The notes under the pieces were generated by a model. That model made no database searches. It saw only the letters and a program-made list of their open reading frames with translations, and was not told the DNA's origin. A DNA stretch of 64,000 nt from Streptomyces sp. NBC_01275 (lineage in GTDB: Bacteria; Actinomycetota; Actinomycetes; Streptomycetales; Streptomycetaceae), in NCBI RefSeq assembly GCF_026340655.1, contig NZ_JAPEOZ010000001.1, forward strand, positions 8,494,001 through 8,558,000. Reading direction: 5' to 3'. The position numbers and the translations under genes were made by a program. Shown here piece by piece: positions 17,455-26,486 of this stretch; position 1 is the stretch's first letter, and each line of letters starts with the position of its first letter.

Positions 17455-19023
17455 TCAGCGGCTCCCGAAGGACTCGCGCAGGGCGTGCTTGAGCACCTTC
17501 TGGCTCGCGTTGCGCGGGAGCCGCTCCACGAACCGCACATGGCGGGGCACCTTGAAGTTGGCCATGTGCTCGCGCGCCCAGGCGACGACGTCCGCCTCGC
17601 CGATCTCCGCTCCCGCTCGGGGCACGACGAACGCGCAGCCCACCTCCCCGAGCCGTTCGTCCGGCACGCCGACGACCGCGACCTGGGCGACGGGCTCGTA
17701 GCCGAGCAGCAGTTTCTCGATCTCGGCCGGGTAGGCGTTGAACCCGCCGACGATGTACATCTCCTTCTTCCGGTCGACGATCGAGAGATTGCCGTCCGCG
17801 TCGAGGCGTCCGACGTCTCCCGTGTGCAGCCAGCCGTCGGAGTCGATCGCCTCGGCCGTGGCCCCGGGGTCGTCCCAGTAGCCGCGGGTGACGTTGTAGC
17901 CGCGGACCAGGATCTCCCCGACGCCGCGGTCGCCGTCCTCGGCGATGCGGACCTCGACGTCCGGGATCGGGCGGCCGGTGGTCCGGGCGACGGTCTCCTC
18001 GTCGTCCCCGATCCGGGTGGTGGTCACCAGGGCGGTGGACTCGGTGAGCCCGTACGCGCTCATCACGATCTCGAAGGACAGCTCCTTCTTCATCGCGCGG
18101 ACCAGGGGCTCCGGGACGGTGGTGCCGCCGGTCATGGAGACCCGCAGGGAGGTGAGGTCGCGGGCCGGGCGGTCGGGGTGGTGCAGCAGGTCCTGGAAGA
18201 TGGTCGGCGGGCCGAGCAGGACGCTCACCCGCTCCCGCTCGATGATCTCCAGCGCCCGCCCGGCGTCGAAGACCGGCATCGGGACGACGGTCACGCCGTG
18301 CAGGAACGAGGCCAGCCAGCCCGCCTTGTAGCCGAAGCAGTGGAAGAACGGCGGGATCACCAGGAAGGTGTCCGAGGCGCGGAACGTGTACTCCTCGGAC
18401 ATCCAGCCGTAGGCGCGCAGCGACTGGCCGTGGGTGAGGATCACGCCTTTGGGATGGCCGGTGGTGCCGGAGGTGAACATCACGTCGGAGACGTCGTCGG
18501 GGGTGAGCCCGTCGATCGCCGTGTGCGCGACCCGCTCCTCCGACTCGCCGCCCAGGTGCAGGAATTCGCTCCAGGACAGCCCTGCGGACCCGCGCGGCCC
18601 GAGGAGGGAGACGGTGGTGTCCAGCGCGGGCAGGCCGGGATCGGCCGCGCGCAGGTCGGCGATGAAGTCGACGCCGAGGAAGGACGCGGCGGCGAACAGG
18701 GCCTTCGCCCCGGACCTGCGCAGGATGTAGGAGATCTCCCCCGCCTTGAAACGGGTGTTGAGCGGGACGACGACCCCGCCGGCCCCCTGGATGCCGAGCG
18801 CGGCGACGATCCACTCCGCCGAGTTCGGCGCACACAGCCCCACCCGGTCGCCCGGTCCGACGCCCAGCGCCAGCGCCGAACGCACGGCCCGCACCATCAG
18901 TGCCTCCAAGTCCCGGAAGCTCAGGCGAAGTTCGCCGTCGACGAGGGCGGGAGCGTCCCCGAACCGCCGAGCGGCCCGCCGGATGACCTGGGGAATGCTC
19001 TGGAACTCCTGGTCGTGACGCAT
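17455..19023 (-). CDS. Acyl-CoA synthetase (FadD-like, AMP-forming)
   Basis: The 522-residue protein carries the AMP-binding signature MFTSGTTGHPKG near residue 175, SAYGLTESTA near 310, GWLHTGDVG near 400 and the C-terminal lysine region NASQKVLKHALRE. The gene starts one base into the previous stop (TGATG). It lies directly after two paired acyl-CoA dehydrogenase genes. This order recalls the fadE26-fadE27-fadD17 block of mycobacterial sterol side-chain degradation, although the substrate here is unknown. Confidence 0.92.
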   Translation of the reverse strand: MRHDQEFQSIPQVIRRAARRFGDAPALVDGELRLSFRDLEALMVRAVRSALALGVGPGDRVGLCAPNSAEWIVAALGIQGAGGVVVPLNTRFKAGEISYILRRSGAKALFAAASFLGVDFIADLRAADPGLPALDTTVSLLGPRGSAGLSWSEFLHLGGESEERVAHTAIDGLTPDDVSDVMFTSGTTGHPKGVILTHGQSLRAYGWMSEEYTFRASDTFLVIPPFFHCFGYKAGWLASFLHGVTVVPMPVFDAGRALEIIERERVSVLLGPPTIFQDLLHHPDRPARDLTSLRVSMTGGTTVPEPLVRAMKKELSFEIVMSAYGLTESTALVTTTRIGDDEETVARTTGRPIPDVEVRIAEDGDRGVGEILVRGYNVTRGYWDDPGATAEAIDSDGWLHTGDVGRLDADGNLSIVDRKKEMYIVGGFNAYPAEIEKLLLGYEPVAQVAVVGVPDERLGEVGCAFVVPRAGAEIGEADVVAWAREHMANFKVPRHVRFVERLPRNASQKVLKHALRESFGSR

Positions 19024-20171
19024 CACTTGGCTCCATGGGGCAGGCGCAGCAGGCGCTTGGCGATGATGTTCCGCTGGATCTGCGACGTGCCGCCGTACAC
19101 GGAGGCGGCCCGGGAGTAGAGGTACTCGGCGAAGACGTCCCCGCCCGGGCCGTGCACCTCCTGCGGGAACACCTTCAACGCCGTCTCGTACAGGCGCTGT
19201 TCGGCCCGGGTCATCAGCAGCTTGTCGACGGACGACTCCGGTCCCGCGAGCTGCCCGGCGAGCCGTTCGGCGATCCGCCGCCGGGCGTGCGCGACCAGTA
19301 CCTCGTAGTCGACGAAGCAGCGCCCGATCTCCGACAGCAGTCCGTCCGGCAGCTGTCCGCGCCGCTCGCGCGCGGCCCGGCGCAGCCGCTCCACCAGCAG
19401 CCCGTACTTCGACAGATGCCCGGTGTCCAGCGCGTTGCGCTCGTACGACACCGTCGTCATCGCCAGCGCCCAGCCGTCCCCCTCGGCCCCGATCCGTTCC
19501 TCCCGCGCCAGCCGCACGTCGTCCAGGAACAGCTCGCAGAACTCGTCGTCGCCGCCTGCCGCCCGCAGCGGGCGCACGGTCACCCCGGGCCGGTCCAGGG
19601 GGAGCACGAACGCGGTGATCGAGGAGTGCGGAGGAGCCGTGCGGTCGGTGCGGGCCAGCAGCAGGCAGTAGTCGGAGTACTGTGCGTAGCTCGTCCAGAG
19701 CTTCTGGCCGCGGACGGTGTAGGAGCCGTCGTCGCCGCGTTCGGCGTACGTGGTGAGACCGGCCAGGTCCGAGCCGGCCCCCGGCTCGCTGAAGCCCTGG
19801 CACCAGACGTCGTCGCCGGCCAGCATCCGCGGCAGCAGCCGTCGGCGCTGCTCGGCGGAGGCGAACTCCAGCAGGGCGTGCGCGAGATAGCCGATGCGGG
19901 GCACCCCGGGCGCGCCGCCGGCCCCCAACTCGTCGCTGACGGCGACCTGATGAAGGGACGTCAGGCCACGGCCGCCGTACTCCCGCGGGACGTCGAGGCC
20001 GACCCAGCCGCCGGAGTGCAGGAGGCGGTGCCAGCGGTGCAGGAAGACGGGCGTCGGCTCGTCCGGGAGGCGTTCGGGCAGCGGGTGTCCGGCCAGCCAG
20101 ACACGGACCTCGCGGCGCAGCCGCTCCAGGTCCGCCGAGTCCCCGAAGTGCAGGGGAGCGTCCACGGTCAT
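19023..20171 (-). CDS. Acyl-CoA dehydrogenase, large partner of an adjacent pair
   Basis: The 382-residue protein has FSEPGAGSDLAGL near residue 125, GQKLWTSYAQ near 150 and the C-terminal YGGTSQIQRNIIAKRLL segment. It is the better conserved member of a two-gene set; its ATG overlaps the partner's stop (ATGA). In actinobacterial steroid catabolism such pairs form alpha2beta2 heterotetramers. The tight coupling here supports the same assembly by inference. Confidence 0.9.
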   Translation of the reverse strand: MTVDAPLHFGDSADLERLRREVRVWLAGHPLPERLPDEPTPVFLHRWHRLLHSGGWVGLDVPREYGGRGLTSLHQVAVSDELGAGGAPGVPRIGYLAHALLEFASAEQRRRLLPRMLAGDDVWCQGFSEPGAGSDLAGLTTYAERGDDGSYTVRGQKLWTSYAQYSDYCLLLARTDRTAPPHSSITAFVLPLDRPGVTVRPLRAAGGDDEFCELFLDDVRLAREERIGAEGDGWALAMTTVSYERNALDTGHLSKYGLLVERLRRAARERRGQLPDGLLSEIGRCFVDYEVLVAHARRRIAERLAGQLAGPESSVDKLLMTRAEQRLYETALKVFPQEVHGPGGDVFAEYLYSRAASVYGGTSQIQRNIIAKRLLRLPHGAK

Positions 20172-21196
20172 CGCACGGCCTCCGGCTCGTTGGTCGCCTC
20201 GCCCGTGGAGTCGTCCTCGGGCTCGGCCAGGACGGGCAGCAGGTCGGCCGTGGAGGCCAGCACGGTCGCGCCCAGCAGCACCCTGCGCAGATACAGGTGG
20301 GCCCTGTGCTCCCACGTCTGCGCGATGCCCCCGAACACCTGCATGCCGGCGTACACCGCCTCCACGGCCGAGACGTTGACCTCCGCCTTGGCGACGCGCG
20401 CCGCGGTGAGCGCCCGCCCGGGCGGCTCGTGGTCCAGACACCAGGCGGCATACCGGGTGGCACTGGTGCACGCCTCCACCAGGACCGTCGCGTCGGCCAG
20501 CAGATGCTGTACGGCCTGGAAGGCCCCGATGGGCTGACCGTACTGGCGGCGCTCGCGGGCGTAGTCCACGCTCGCCTCGACGAACGCCCGCGCCGCGCCG
20601 ACGAGTTCGCTCGCCACGACGACCAGGGCGTATGCCTGCCAGCGCTGAAGGCGGTCGGGGTCGAGCCGTCCGACGACGGGGCCGGGAAGAGCGGTCCGTA
20701 CGCTGCGCAGCAGGTCGGCGTTGGGGGCGGGCGGGCCCAACGCGGCCCGGGTGACGGTCCCTTCGGCGTCCACGCACAGGGCGCCGTCCGCGCCCTCGCA
20801 GTCCCAGGCGACGAGGTGGACGGGGGCCGGGCCGGGGAAGCGCAGATCGGGGGCGAGGGCGATCGTGAGGGCGCCGCTCGCCTCGCCTTCGCCGTCGTCG
20901 GCTCCGTCGCCCTGGTCGTCGCCGAGGAGGCGCAGCAGCTCGGGGGCGAGCAGGACCGTGCCGATCAGGGAGGTGGTCAGCGGCCGGCTGCCGTGCTCCT
21001 CGGCGAGCAGCGCGCACTCCTGGACGGTGGCGACCGGCAGCGCCGTACGGCGCAGTTTGGCCAGGCCCAGTTCGGCGAGGGCCTCCTGGGCGGCCGTGCG
21101 GGCGGCCGGCTTCACCTCGTCCGCCGAACCGATCCGGTAGCGGGTGGCGAACGACCGCAGCAACTCGCCGACCAGTAGGAACTCCTCGGACTCCAC
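20168..21196 (-). CDS. Acyl-CoA dehydrogenase, small/divergent partner of the pair
   Basis: The 342-residue protein has a diverged N-terminal half without the usual TEPGAGSD segment. The C-terminal helical domain is recognisable: ERRQYGQPIGAFQAVQHLLAD near residue 235, then MQVFGGIAQTWEHRAHLYLRR. This split conservation is typical of the second subunit in heteromeric dehydrogenases. The GTG start has GGAGG seven bases upstream and follows the hydratase gene directly. Confidence 0.85.
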   Translation of the reverse strand: MESEEFLLVGELLRSFATRYRIGSADEVKPAARTAAQEALAELGLAKLRRTALPVATVQECALLAEEHGSRPLTTSLIGTVLLAPELLRLLGDDQGDGADDGEGEASGALTIALAPDLRFPGPAPVHLVAWDCEGADGALCVDAEGTVTRAALGPPAPNADLLRSVRTALPGPVVGRLDPDRLQRWQAYALVVVASELVGAARAFVEASVDYARERRQYGQPIGAFQAVQHLLADATVLVEACTSATRYAAWCLDHEPPGRALTAARVAKAEVNVSAVEAVYAGMQVFGGIAQTWEHRAHLYLRRVLLGATVLASTADLLPVLAEPEDDSTGEATNEPEAVR

Positions 21197-21198
21197 GC

Positions 21199-22002
21199 TC
21201 AGTCCTCCTCGGCCGCCGCCCGGCGGGCGGACCGGGAGGCGAGTGATTCGACGATGCGGATGTGGTCCGGGCTGGTCATCGTGGCCCGCTCCGCCAGCAG
21301 CGCCGCCTCCATGCCGCCGCGCGAGACCTGTTCGACGACCGCCGACAGAGCGGCCTTCGTGGCGCGCAGCGCCTCGGCGGGCTGGGCGGCCAGCCGGTGG
21401 GCGAGGGCCAGCGCCTCCTCCAACAGCCGGTCGCCGGGCACGACCCGGTTGGCCAGGCCCAGTTCGACCGCGACGGCGGCCGGGATCCGGTCGCCGGTGA
21501 AGAGGTACTCCTTGACCCGCAGCAGACTGGTCAGCAGCGGCCACAGCGTCACCCCGCCGTCGCCCGCCACCAGACCGACCGACACATGCGGGTCGGCCAG
21601 ATAGGCGTCCTCGGCCATCAGCACCAGGTCGCAGCCGAGCGCGAGCGAGCAACCCAGGCCCACCGCCGGGCCGTTGACGGCGGCGACGACCGGCAGCGGG
21701 AAGCGGATCATCTCGGTCTGGATCGTCCGGTCGAGGCGGATCGACCGCTCCCGCAGCTCCGGATCGGTGTGGTGGCGGCGCAGATGGTCGAGGTCGCCTC
21801 CCGCGCTGAACGCCCGCCCCGCGCCGGTCAGGACGACGGCACGCGCCTTGCTGTCGTCCGCGAGCTCCCGCCACACCTCGGAGAGCCTGCGGTGGAGATC
21901 TTCGGACACGCCGTTCAGCCGGTCGGGGCGGTTCAGCGTGACCACGCGGACGTCGCCGTCGGCGGCCACGGTCAGTACGGGACTTGGACTCACCTCGCTC
22001 AT
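21199..22002 (-). CDS. Enoyl-CoA hydratase/isomerase family protein, first gene of the operon
   Basis: The 267-residue crotonase-fold protein shows LTGAGRAFSAGGDLDHL near residue 65 and VNGPAVGLGCSLALGCDLVLM near 110. The downstream acidic position reads VAGDGGVTLW, so the catalytic acids differ from classical hydratases. Its ATG at 22002 lies only six bases after a predicted -10 box, so the message may be leaderless. It heads the nine-gene run to 12248. Confidence 0.9.
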   Translation of the reverse strand: MSEVSPSPVLTVAADGDVRVVTLNRPDRLNGVSEDLHRRLSEVWRELADDSKARAVVLTGAGRAFSAGGDLDHLRRHHTDPELRERSIRLDRTIQTEMIRFPLPVVAAVNGPAVGLGCSLALGCDLVLMAEDAYLADPHVSVGLVAGDGGVTLWPLLTSLLRVKEYLFTGDRIPAAVAVELGLANRVVPGDRLLEEALALAHRLAAQPAEALRATKAALSAVVEQVSRGGMEAALLAERATMTSPDHIRIVESLASRSARRAAAEED

Positions 22003-22008
22003 ACCCGG

Positions 22009-22039
22009 ATGGTATGAAAGGTCAGACCGAAACTGTCAA
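22009..22039 (-). promoter_or_regulatory. Promoter of the island A operon with an embedded GGTCAGACC box
   Basis: On the minus strand a perfect TTGACA (-35, 22039-22034) precedes TACCAT (22014-22009) by 19 bases, or CATACC by 17. Between them sits GGTCAGACC (22020-22028), a GGT-N3-ACC palindrome like FadR-family operators. Binding there would block polymerase. The start codon follows almost at once. Confidence 0.6.
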
Positions 22040-22056
22040 TGGTGTTGCGCGAATTA

Positions 22057-22071
22057 GAGAATCACATTCTC
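22057..22071. promoter_or_regulatory. GAGAAT-CAC-ATTCTC palindrome (shared operator, copy 1)
   Basis: A perfect six-base inverted repeat with three-base centre lies 18 bases upstream of the -35 box of the island A operon. The same palindrome occurs at 46359 and, with one change, at 53084. It probably binds the TetR protein encoded at 45403-46266. Confidence 0.65.
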
Positions 22072-22115
22072 GAATGAGTGGGGGGCAGAACAGTGGAGTG
22101 GGGGCAGGACAGTGG

Positions 22116-22153
<38 letters not shown>

Positions 22154-22173
22154 CGGGGGTCAGGGGGTGGGGG

Positions 22174-22962
22174 TCAGCTCTCGGGCTTCGTCAGCTCCAC
22201 GCGCTCCCGCCCGTCCACCTCGGCGGCCGCGCGCGCGAACCCGCACACATGCCGGGACATCCGCCGCATGGCCGCCGCCGAGTCGCCCGCCCGGACGGCC
22301 TCGGTGATCCTCGTGTGCGCGCGGGCGGTGACCTCCCGGATGCCGGCGTCCATGAACTGCTCCAGGTCCGTGGCCGCGTGGATCGCCTGCGAGAGCGCGC
22401 TGAGGAACCCGATGAGCAGCTCGTTGCCGCTGGCCCGCGCCACCGCGTTGTGCCAGCGCACATTGGCCCGCAGGAAGCGCTGGATGTCGTCGCCCGCCTC
22501 GATCAACTCGGCGTTGGCGGCGTCGAGTTCCGCGAGGTCCTCGTCCGTGCGGCGCTGCGCCGCCAGTGCGGCGCAGGTCGGCTCGACCGCCTCGCGCGTC
22601 TCGTGCAGCGCCGCCAGCCGGATCCGCTGGCCGCGGATCACCAACTGCACGGTGCTCGCCAGGGACTCACGCCCCGGCCGGTGCACGAAGGCCCCGCCGC
22701 CGCGCCCGGGGCGGATGTCCACAAGCCCCTCGACCTCCAGGATCCGCAGCGCCTCCCGCACGGTGGCCCGGCTGAGTCCCGTCTGCTCGACGAGCTGCCG
22801 CTCCGGGGGCAGGGCGGTGCCCTCGCCGAGCTCCCCGGACAGGATCCGCTCGCGCACCTCCGCCGCCAGCACGTCCGACGCCTTCGGGACGGTCAGCGTG
22901 CCGAAGCGCGGGGCGGGGTGCTCGGAGCGCGGGGCGGGGGCGGGGTGCTCGGAGCCGGTCAC
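22174..22962 (-). CDS. GntR-family regulator, FadR/FCD type
   Basis: The 262-residue protein has a winged helix-turn-helix at about residues 28-95 (PPERQLVEQTGLSRATVREAL, RPGRGGGAFV). A helical FCD effector domain follows at about 105-245. The N-terminal tail repeats SEHPAP. FCD regulators usually sense organic acids or acyl-CoAs and bind GGT-N3-ACC palindromes. Two promoters near this gene carry GGTCAGACC, so it is the likely local regulator. It is third in the 25043-22174 gene run, and so probably autoregulated. Confidence 0.9.
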   Translation of the reverse strand: MTGSEHPAPAPRSEHPAPRFGTLTVPKASDVLAAEVRERILSGELGEGTALPPERQLVEQTGLSRATVREALRILEVEGLVDIRPGRGGGAFVHRPGRESLASTVQLVIRGQRIRLAALHETREAVEPTCAALAAQRRTDEDLAELDAANAELIEAGDDIQRFLRANVRWHNAVARASGNELLIGFLSALSQAIHAATDLEQFMDAGIREVTARAHTRITEAVRAGDSAAAMRRMSRHVCGFARAAAEVDGRERVELTKPES

Positions 22963-23076
22963 GGGGTGGAGGCCTCTCGTCGGGGCCCGTTTCGGCCGGA
23001 CCGTTCAACATCGGCCATTCAACACAGGGGCGCGGGCCGCTGTCACATGACCATGCCGTCCCCGCCGACGTCTCCG

Positions 23077-23844
23077 TCACATGACCATGCCGCCGTCCAC
23101 CGGCAGCACCTGCCCCGTCACGAACGACGCGGCGTCGGAGGCGAGGAAGACGAACGCCCCCGCGACCTCCTCCGGCTCGGCCCAGCGGCCCAGCGGGATC
23201 CGGGCCAGCATCGGGGCGGCGAACTTCTCGTTCGTGCGGATGGTCTCGGTCATCGGCGTCGCGGCGAGCGGCGCCAGCGCGTTCACCAGGACGCGCCGGC
23301 GCGCCAGTTCGCGGGCCAGGGACTTGGTCAGGCCGATGATCCCGGCCTTGGCGGCCGAGTAGTTCACCTGGCCCAGGGTGCCGACCAGGCCCGCGGACGA
23401 GGTCACGTTGATGATCCGCCCCCGGCCGTCCTCGGGCAGGAACGGCAGGGCCGCCTGCGCGCAGTGGTAGGCGCCGAGGACATGGACGTCGAGGATCCGC
23501 CGGAAGGAGTCCTCCTCCAGCTTCTCGAACATGGCCGGGGCGGTGACCCCGGCGTTGTTCACCAGGATGTGCAGCGTCCCGTCGGCGAGCCCGGCCGCCC
23601 GCGCCGCCGCCGCGTCGGCCGCCGTACGGTCCGTCACGTCGAGCGCCGCGCTGTCCGCCGTATGCCCCGCGGCGGTGAGCTTCCCGGCGACGGTCGCCGC
23701 GGCCGTGCCGTCCACGTCGGTCACCAGCACCGCGGCGCCGGCCCGGGCGAGCGCCTCGGCGACCGCCGCGCCGATGCCGCCGGCCGCGCCGGTGACCAGC
23801 GCCGAACGTCCCGTCAGATCGAACAGGCCCGTGCTGTCGGTCAT
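23077..23844 (-). CDS. SDR-family oxidoreductase (FabG-like)
   Basis: The 255-residue protein has a full SDR set: VTGAAGGIGAA (about 17-27), LVNNAGVT near 93, the catalytic tyrosine and lysine in VNYSAAKAG near 158, and GQVLPVDGG at the end. The ATG has GAGGAG eight bases upstream. It probably oxidises a hydroxyacyl-CoA or alcohol, working with the dehydrogenase encoded just before it. Confidence 0.92.
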   Translation of the reverse strand: MTDSTGLFDLTGRSALVTGAAGGIGAAVAEALARAGAAVLVTDVDGTAAATVAGKLTAAGHTADSAALDVTDRTAADAAAARAAGLADGTLHILVNNAGVTAPAMFEKLEEDSFRRILDVHVLGAYHCAQAALPFLPEDGRGRIINVTSSAGLVGTLGQVNYSAAKAGIIGLTKSLARELARRRVLVNALAPLAATPMTETIRTNEKFAAPMLARIPLGRWAEPEEVAGAFVFLASDAASFVTGQVLPVDGGMVM

Positions 23845-23876
23845 CTTCCACTCCTCGGTGGATATGCGGTGGCTGT

Positions 23877-25043
23877 TCAGTAGCTGCGCGGCAGGCCCAG
23901 CGTGTGCGAGCCCAGATAGTTCAGGACCATCTCCTGGCTGACCGGCGCGATCCGCATCAGCCGGGCCTCGCGGAAGAGGCGGGCGATCGGGTACTCCTCG
24001 GAGTAGCCCATGCCGCCGTGCGTCTGCAGCGCGCGGTCGGCGGCGTCGAACCCGGCGTCCGCGCAGAGGTACTTGGCGGTGTTGGCCTCCCGCCCGCAGG
24101 GCCGGCCCTGGTCGTACAGCCAGGTCGCCTTGCGCAGCACCAGTTCGGCCGCGTCGAGGCGGGCCAGCGAGTCGGCGAGCGGGAACTGGACGGCCTGGTT
24201 CATGCCGATGGGCCGTCCGAACACCTCGCGCTCGTTGCCGTAGCGCACCGCCCGCTCCAGGGCGACGCGGCCGATGCCGAGCGCCTCGGCGGCGATCAGC
24301 ATGCGCTCGGGGTTGAGTCCGTCGAGCAGATACCGGAACCCCTGGCCCTCCTCGCCGACCCGGTCCTCGACGGGCACCCGCAGCTCGTCGATGAACAGCT
24401 CGTTGGAGGTGACCGCGTTGCGGCCCATCTTCGGGATCGGACGGACGTCCACCCGGGCCCGGTCGAGGTCGGTGAGGAACAGCGTCATCCCGTCCGTGGG
24501 CCTGGCCCCCGCGTCGCGCTTCGCCGTGCGCGTGAGCAGCAGGATCTTCTCCGACTCCAGCGCCTTGGAGATCCACACCTTCCGGCCGCTGACGACGTAC
24601 GCGTCACCGTCGCGTCGCGCGTACGTCGTGATGCTCGTCGTGTCCAGCCCGGCGCCCGGCTCGGTGACCCCGAAGCAGACGTGCAGGTCGCCCGTGGCGA
24701 TGCGGGGGAGGGTCCGTCGTTTCAGCTCCTCGGAGCCGTGCAGCACCACGGGATGCATGCCGAAGACGTTCAGGTGGATCGCGCTGGCGGCGTTCATCCC
24801 GCCGCCGGAGCGCGCGACCTCCTCCAGCAGCAGCGTGGCCTCGGTGATGCCGAGGCCGTGACCGCCGTACTCCTCGGGGACGGTCAGTCCCAGCCAGCCG
24901 CCGCGCGCGACGGCGTCGTAGAACTCGGAGGGGAAGACGTGATCGCGGTCCTTCTCCATCCAGTACCGGTCGTCGAAGTCCTTGAGGAGACCGGCGACGG
25001 CCTTGCGGATCGTGTTCTGGTCCTCGGTCAGCTCGAAGTCCAC
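23877..25043 (-). CDS. Acyl-CoA dehydrogenase, first gene of the regulator operon
   Basis: The 388-residue three-domain protein has GVTEPGAGLDTTSITTYA near residue 125, GRKVWISKALES near 155 and MGYSEEYPIARLFREARLMRIAPVSQEM at the C-terminus. The GTG start follows a leader of about 35 bases behind a predicted promoter. It is transcribed with an SDR and the GntR regulator. Confidence 0.92.
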   Translation of the reverse strand: MDFELTEDQNTIRKAVAGLLKDFDDRYWMEKDRDHVFPSEFYDAVARGGWLGLTVPEEYGGHGLGITEATLLLEEVARSGGGMNAASAIHLNVFGMHPVVLHGSEELKRRTLPRIATGDLHVCFGVTEPGAGLDTTSITTYARRDGDAYVVSGRKVWISKALESEKILLLTRTAKRDAGARPTDGMTLFLTDLDRARVDVRPIPKMGRNAVTSNELFIDELRVPVEDRVGEEGQGFRYLLDGLNPERMLIAAEALGIGRVALERAVRYGNEREVFGRPIGMNQAVQFPLADSLARLDAAELVLRKATWLYDQGRPCGREANTAKYLCADAGFDAADRALQTHGGMGYSEEYPIARLFREARLMRIAPVSQEMVLNYLGSHTLGLPRSY

Positions 25044-25074
25044 GGCGGGGACACCCCTCTACCGGCCGCTGATT

Positions 25075-25113
25075 GGTTGAACCTATCAAAGGTCAGACCA
25101 AAAAGCCTGTCAA
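25075..25113 (-). promoter_or_regulatory. Promoter with two GGT-N3-ACC boxes
   Basis: On the minus strand TTGACA (25113-25108) is followed 17 bases later by TTTGAT. GGTCAGACC (25091-25099) lies in the spacer, and a second box, GGTTGAACC (25075-25083), lies near the expected start of transcription. The first box matches the one at 22020 exactly, indicating control by the same GntR protein. Confidence 0.6.
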
Positions 25114-25213
25114 GAGCGCCGCTTTTCCACGGCATCCGCCGTACGGGTCCGGGGAGGCGTCGCCCGGAGTGTTGTCCACGGGGGCGTCGCGGCGGTCGAC
25201 CCATAGTGCCCGT

Positions 25214-26410
25214 ATGACGCGTACCCGTACGGCGGTGCTGTGTGCCGCCGCTCTCCTCGCCTCGACGCTCCAGACGGCGGTCGCCACCGCCGGCCCCCCG
25301 CCCCATGACCGGGCCTGCGCCGCGACCCGCAACCCGCAGGGCCAGGCGCGCAAGGTCCTCGACATCGCCCGCAAGGCCCGCAAGGACCTCGACCTCAAGG
25401 CCGCCCTGGTCAAGGTCACGGTCGACGGGCGTGAACTCGTCACCGGCGCGGTCGGCGAGTCCATGACGGACGTGCCCGCCACCCCAGCCATGCACTTCAG
25501 GACCGGATCGGTCGGCATCGCCTTCCTCGGCACCGTGCTGCTCCAGCTCGTCGAGGAGCACAAGGTCGGCCTGGACGACCCGGTCTCCCGCTGGCTGCCC
25601 CACCTGCCGCACGCCGACAAGATCACCCTGCGCATGCTCGGCGACTCCACCTCGGGTCTGCACGACTACGTCTCGGACCCGGTCTTCCTGAAGAAGCTCT
25701 ACGCCGACCCGTGGCAGCACTGGACCCCCAGGGAGGTCGTCGGAATCTCCCTGAGCCACCCCCTGTGGTACAAGCCCGGCACCAACTGGAGCTACTCGCA
25801 CGCCAACTTCGTCCTCCTCGGCCGCGCCCTGGAGAAGATCACCCACACCCCGCTCGACCGGCTGCTGCGACAACGCGTCATCGGCCCCCTCGGGCTGCGC
25901 AACACGCGCAGCAACGACACCGCGGTCATCCCGCAGCCCGTGCTGCACGCCTACGACGACGAGCGCGGGACCTACGAGGAGTCCACGTACTGGAACCCCT
26001 CCTGGACCACCGCCCCCGGCGCCATCCTGACCCAGGACGTCTGCGACCTCGCCCGCTCCGGGCAGGCCGTCGGTTCGGGCGAGCTGCTGTCGAAGCGCTC
26101 CTTCCGCACCCAGCTGAACCCGGGCACGGTCGGCCTCGGCCACCCCACCGCCAGCTGCCCGGCGACGATCTGTCTGCCCATGACCAAGGACTTCCACTTC
26201 GGCGTCGGCGTGGTCGTCAAGAACGGCTGGGTGGTGCAGAACCCGTCCTTCTTCGGCTACGCGGCCGTGATGGCGTACGAGCCGCACAAGCGGCTGTCCA
26301 TCGCCGTGTCCACGACGGTGGGTCCGAACGCGCCCGGCGGCAACACCGCGCAGACCGTCACCGAGCGGATCGCGCGGCTGCTGGACCCGGGCCACCCGCT
26401 CGCGGGCTGA
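25214..26410 (+). CDS. Secreted beta-lactamase-fold protein with degraded catalytic motifs
   Basis: The 398-residue protein starts with a Sec-type signal (MTRTRTAVLCAAALLASTLQ, cleavage near ATAG). The fold resembles class C beta-lactamases and D-Ala-D-Ala peptidases: LLQLVEEHKVGLDDPVSRWLP and the YSHANFVLLG region. The SxxK motif reads Ser99-Val-Gly-Ile102, so the general-base lysine is missing. YxN reads Tyr194-Ser-His196, and no HxG/KTG motif is evident. It is probably a non-catalytic binding protein. It is divergent from the dehydrogenase operon. Confidence 0.85.
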   Translation: MTRTRTAVLCAAALLASTLQTAVATAGPPPHDRACAATRNPQGQARKVLDIARKARKDLDLKAALVKVTVDGRELVTGAVGESMTDVPATPAMHFRTGSVGIAFLGTVLLQLVEEHKVGLDDPVSRWLPHLPHADKITLRMLGDSTSGLHDYVSDPVFLKKLYADPWQHWTPREVVGISLSHPLWYKPGTNWSYSHANFVLLGRALEKITHTPLDRLLRQRVIGPLGLRNTRSNDTAVIPQPVLHAYDDERGTYEESTYWNPSWTTAPGAILTQDVCDLARSGQAVGSGELLSKRSFRTQLNPGTVGLGHPTASCPATICLPMTKDFHFGVGVVVKNGWVVQNPSFFGYAAVMAYEPHKRLSIAVSTTVGPNAPGGNTAQTVTERIARLLDPGHPLAG

Positions 26411-26411
26411 C

Positions 26412-26486
26412 CCCGAAGTCTCAACTCCCGAAGCCTCAACTCCCGAAGCCTCAGCGCCCGAAGCCTCGGCTCCCGCAGCCTCAGCG
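26412..26486. repeat. Five tandem copies of a 15-bp unit
   Basis: The unit is CCCGAAGCCTCAACT with small changes. The array fills the gap between two convergent genes, and the last copy includes the stop codon of the TetR gene. Confidence 0.9.
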
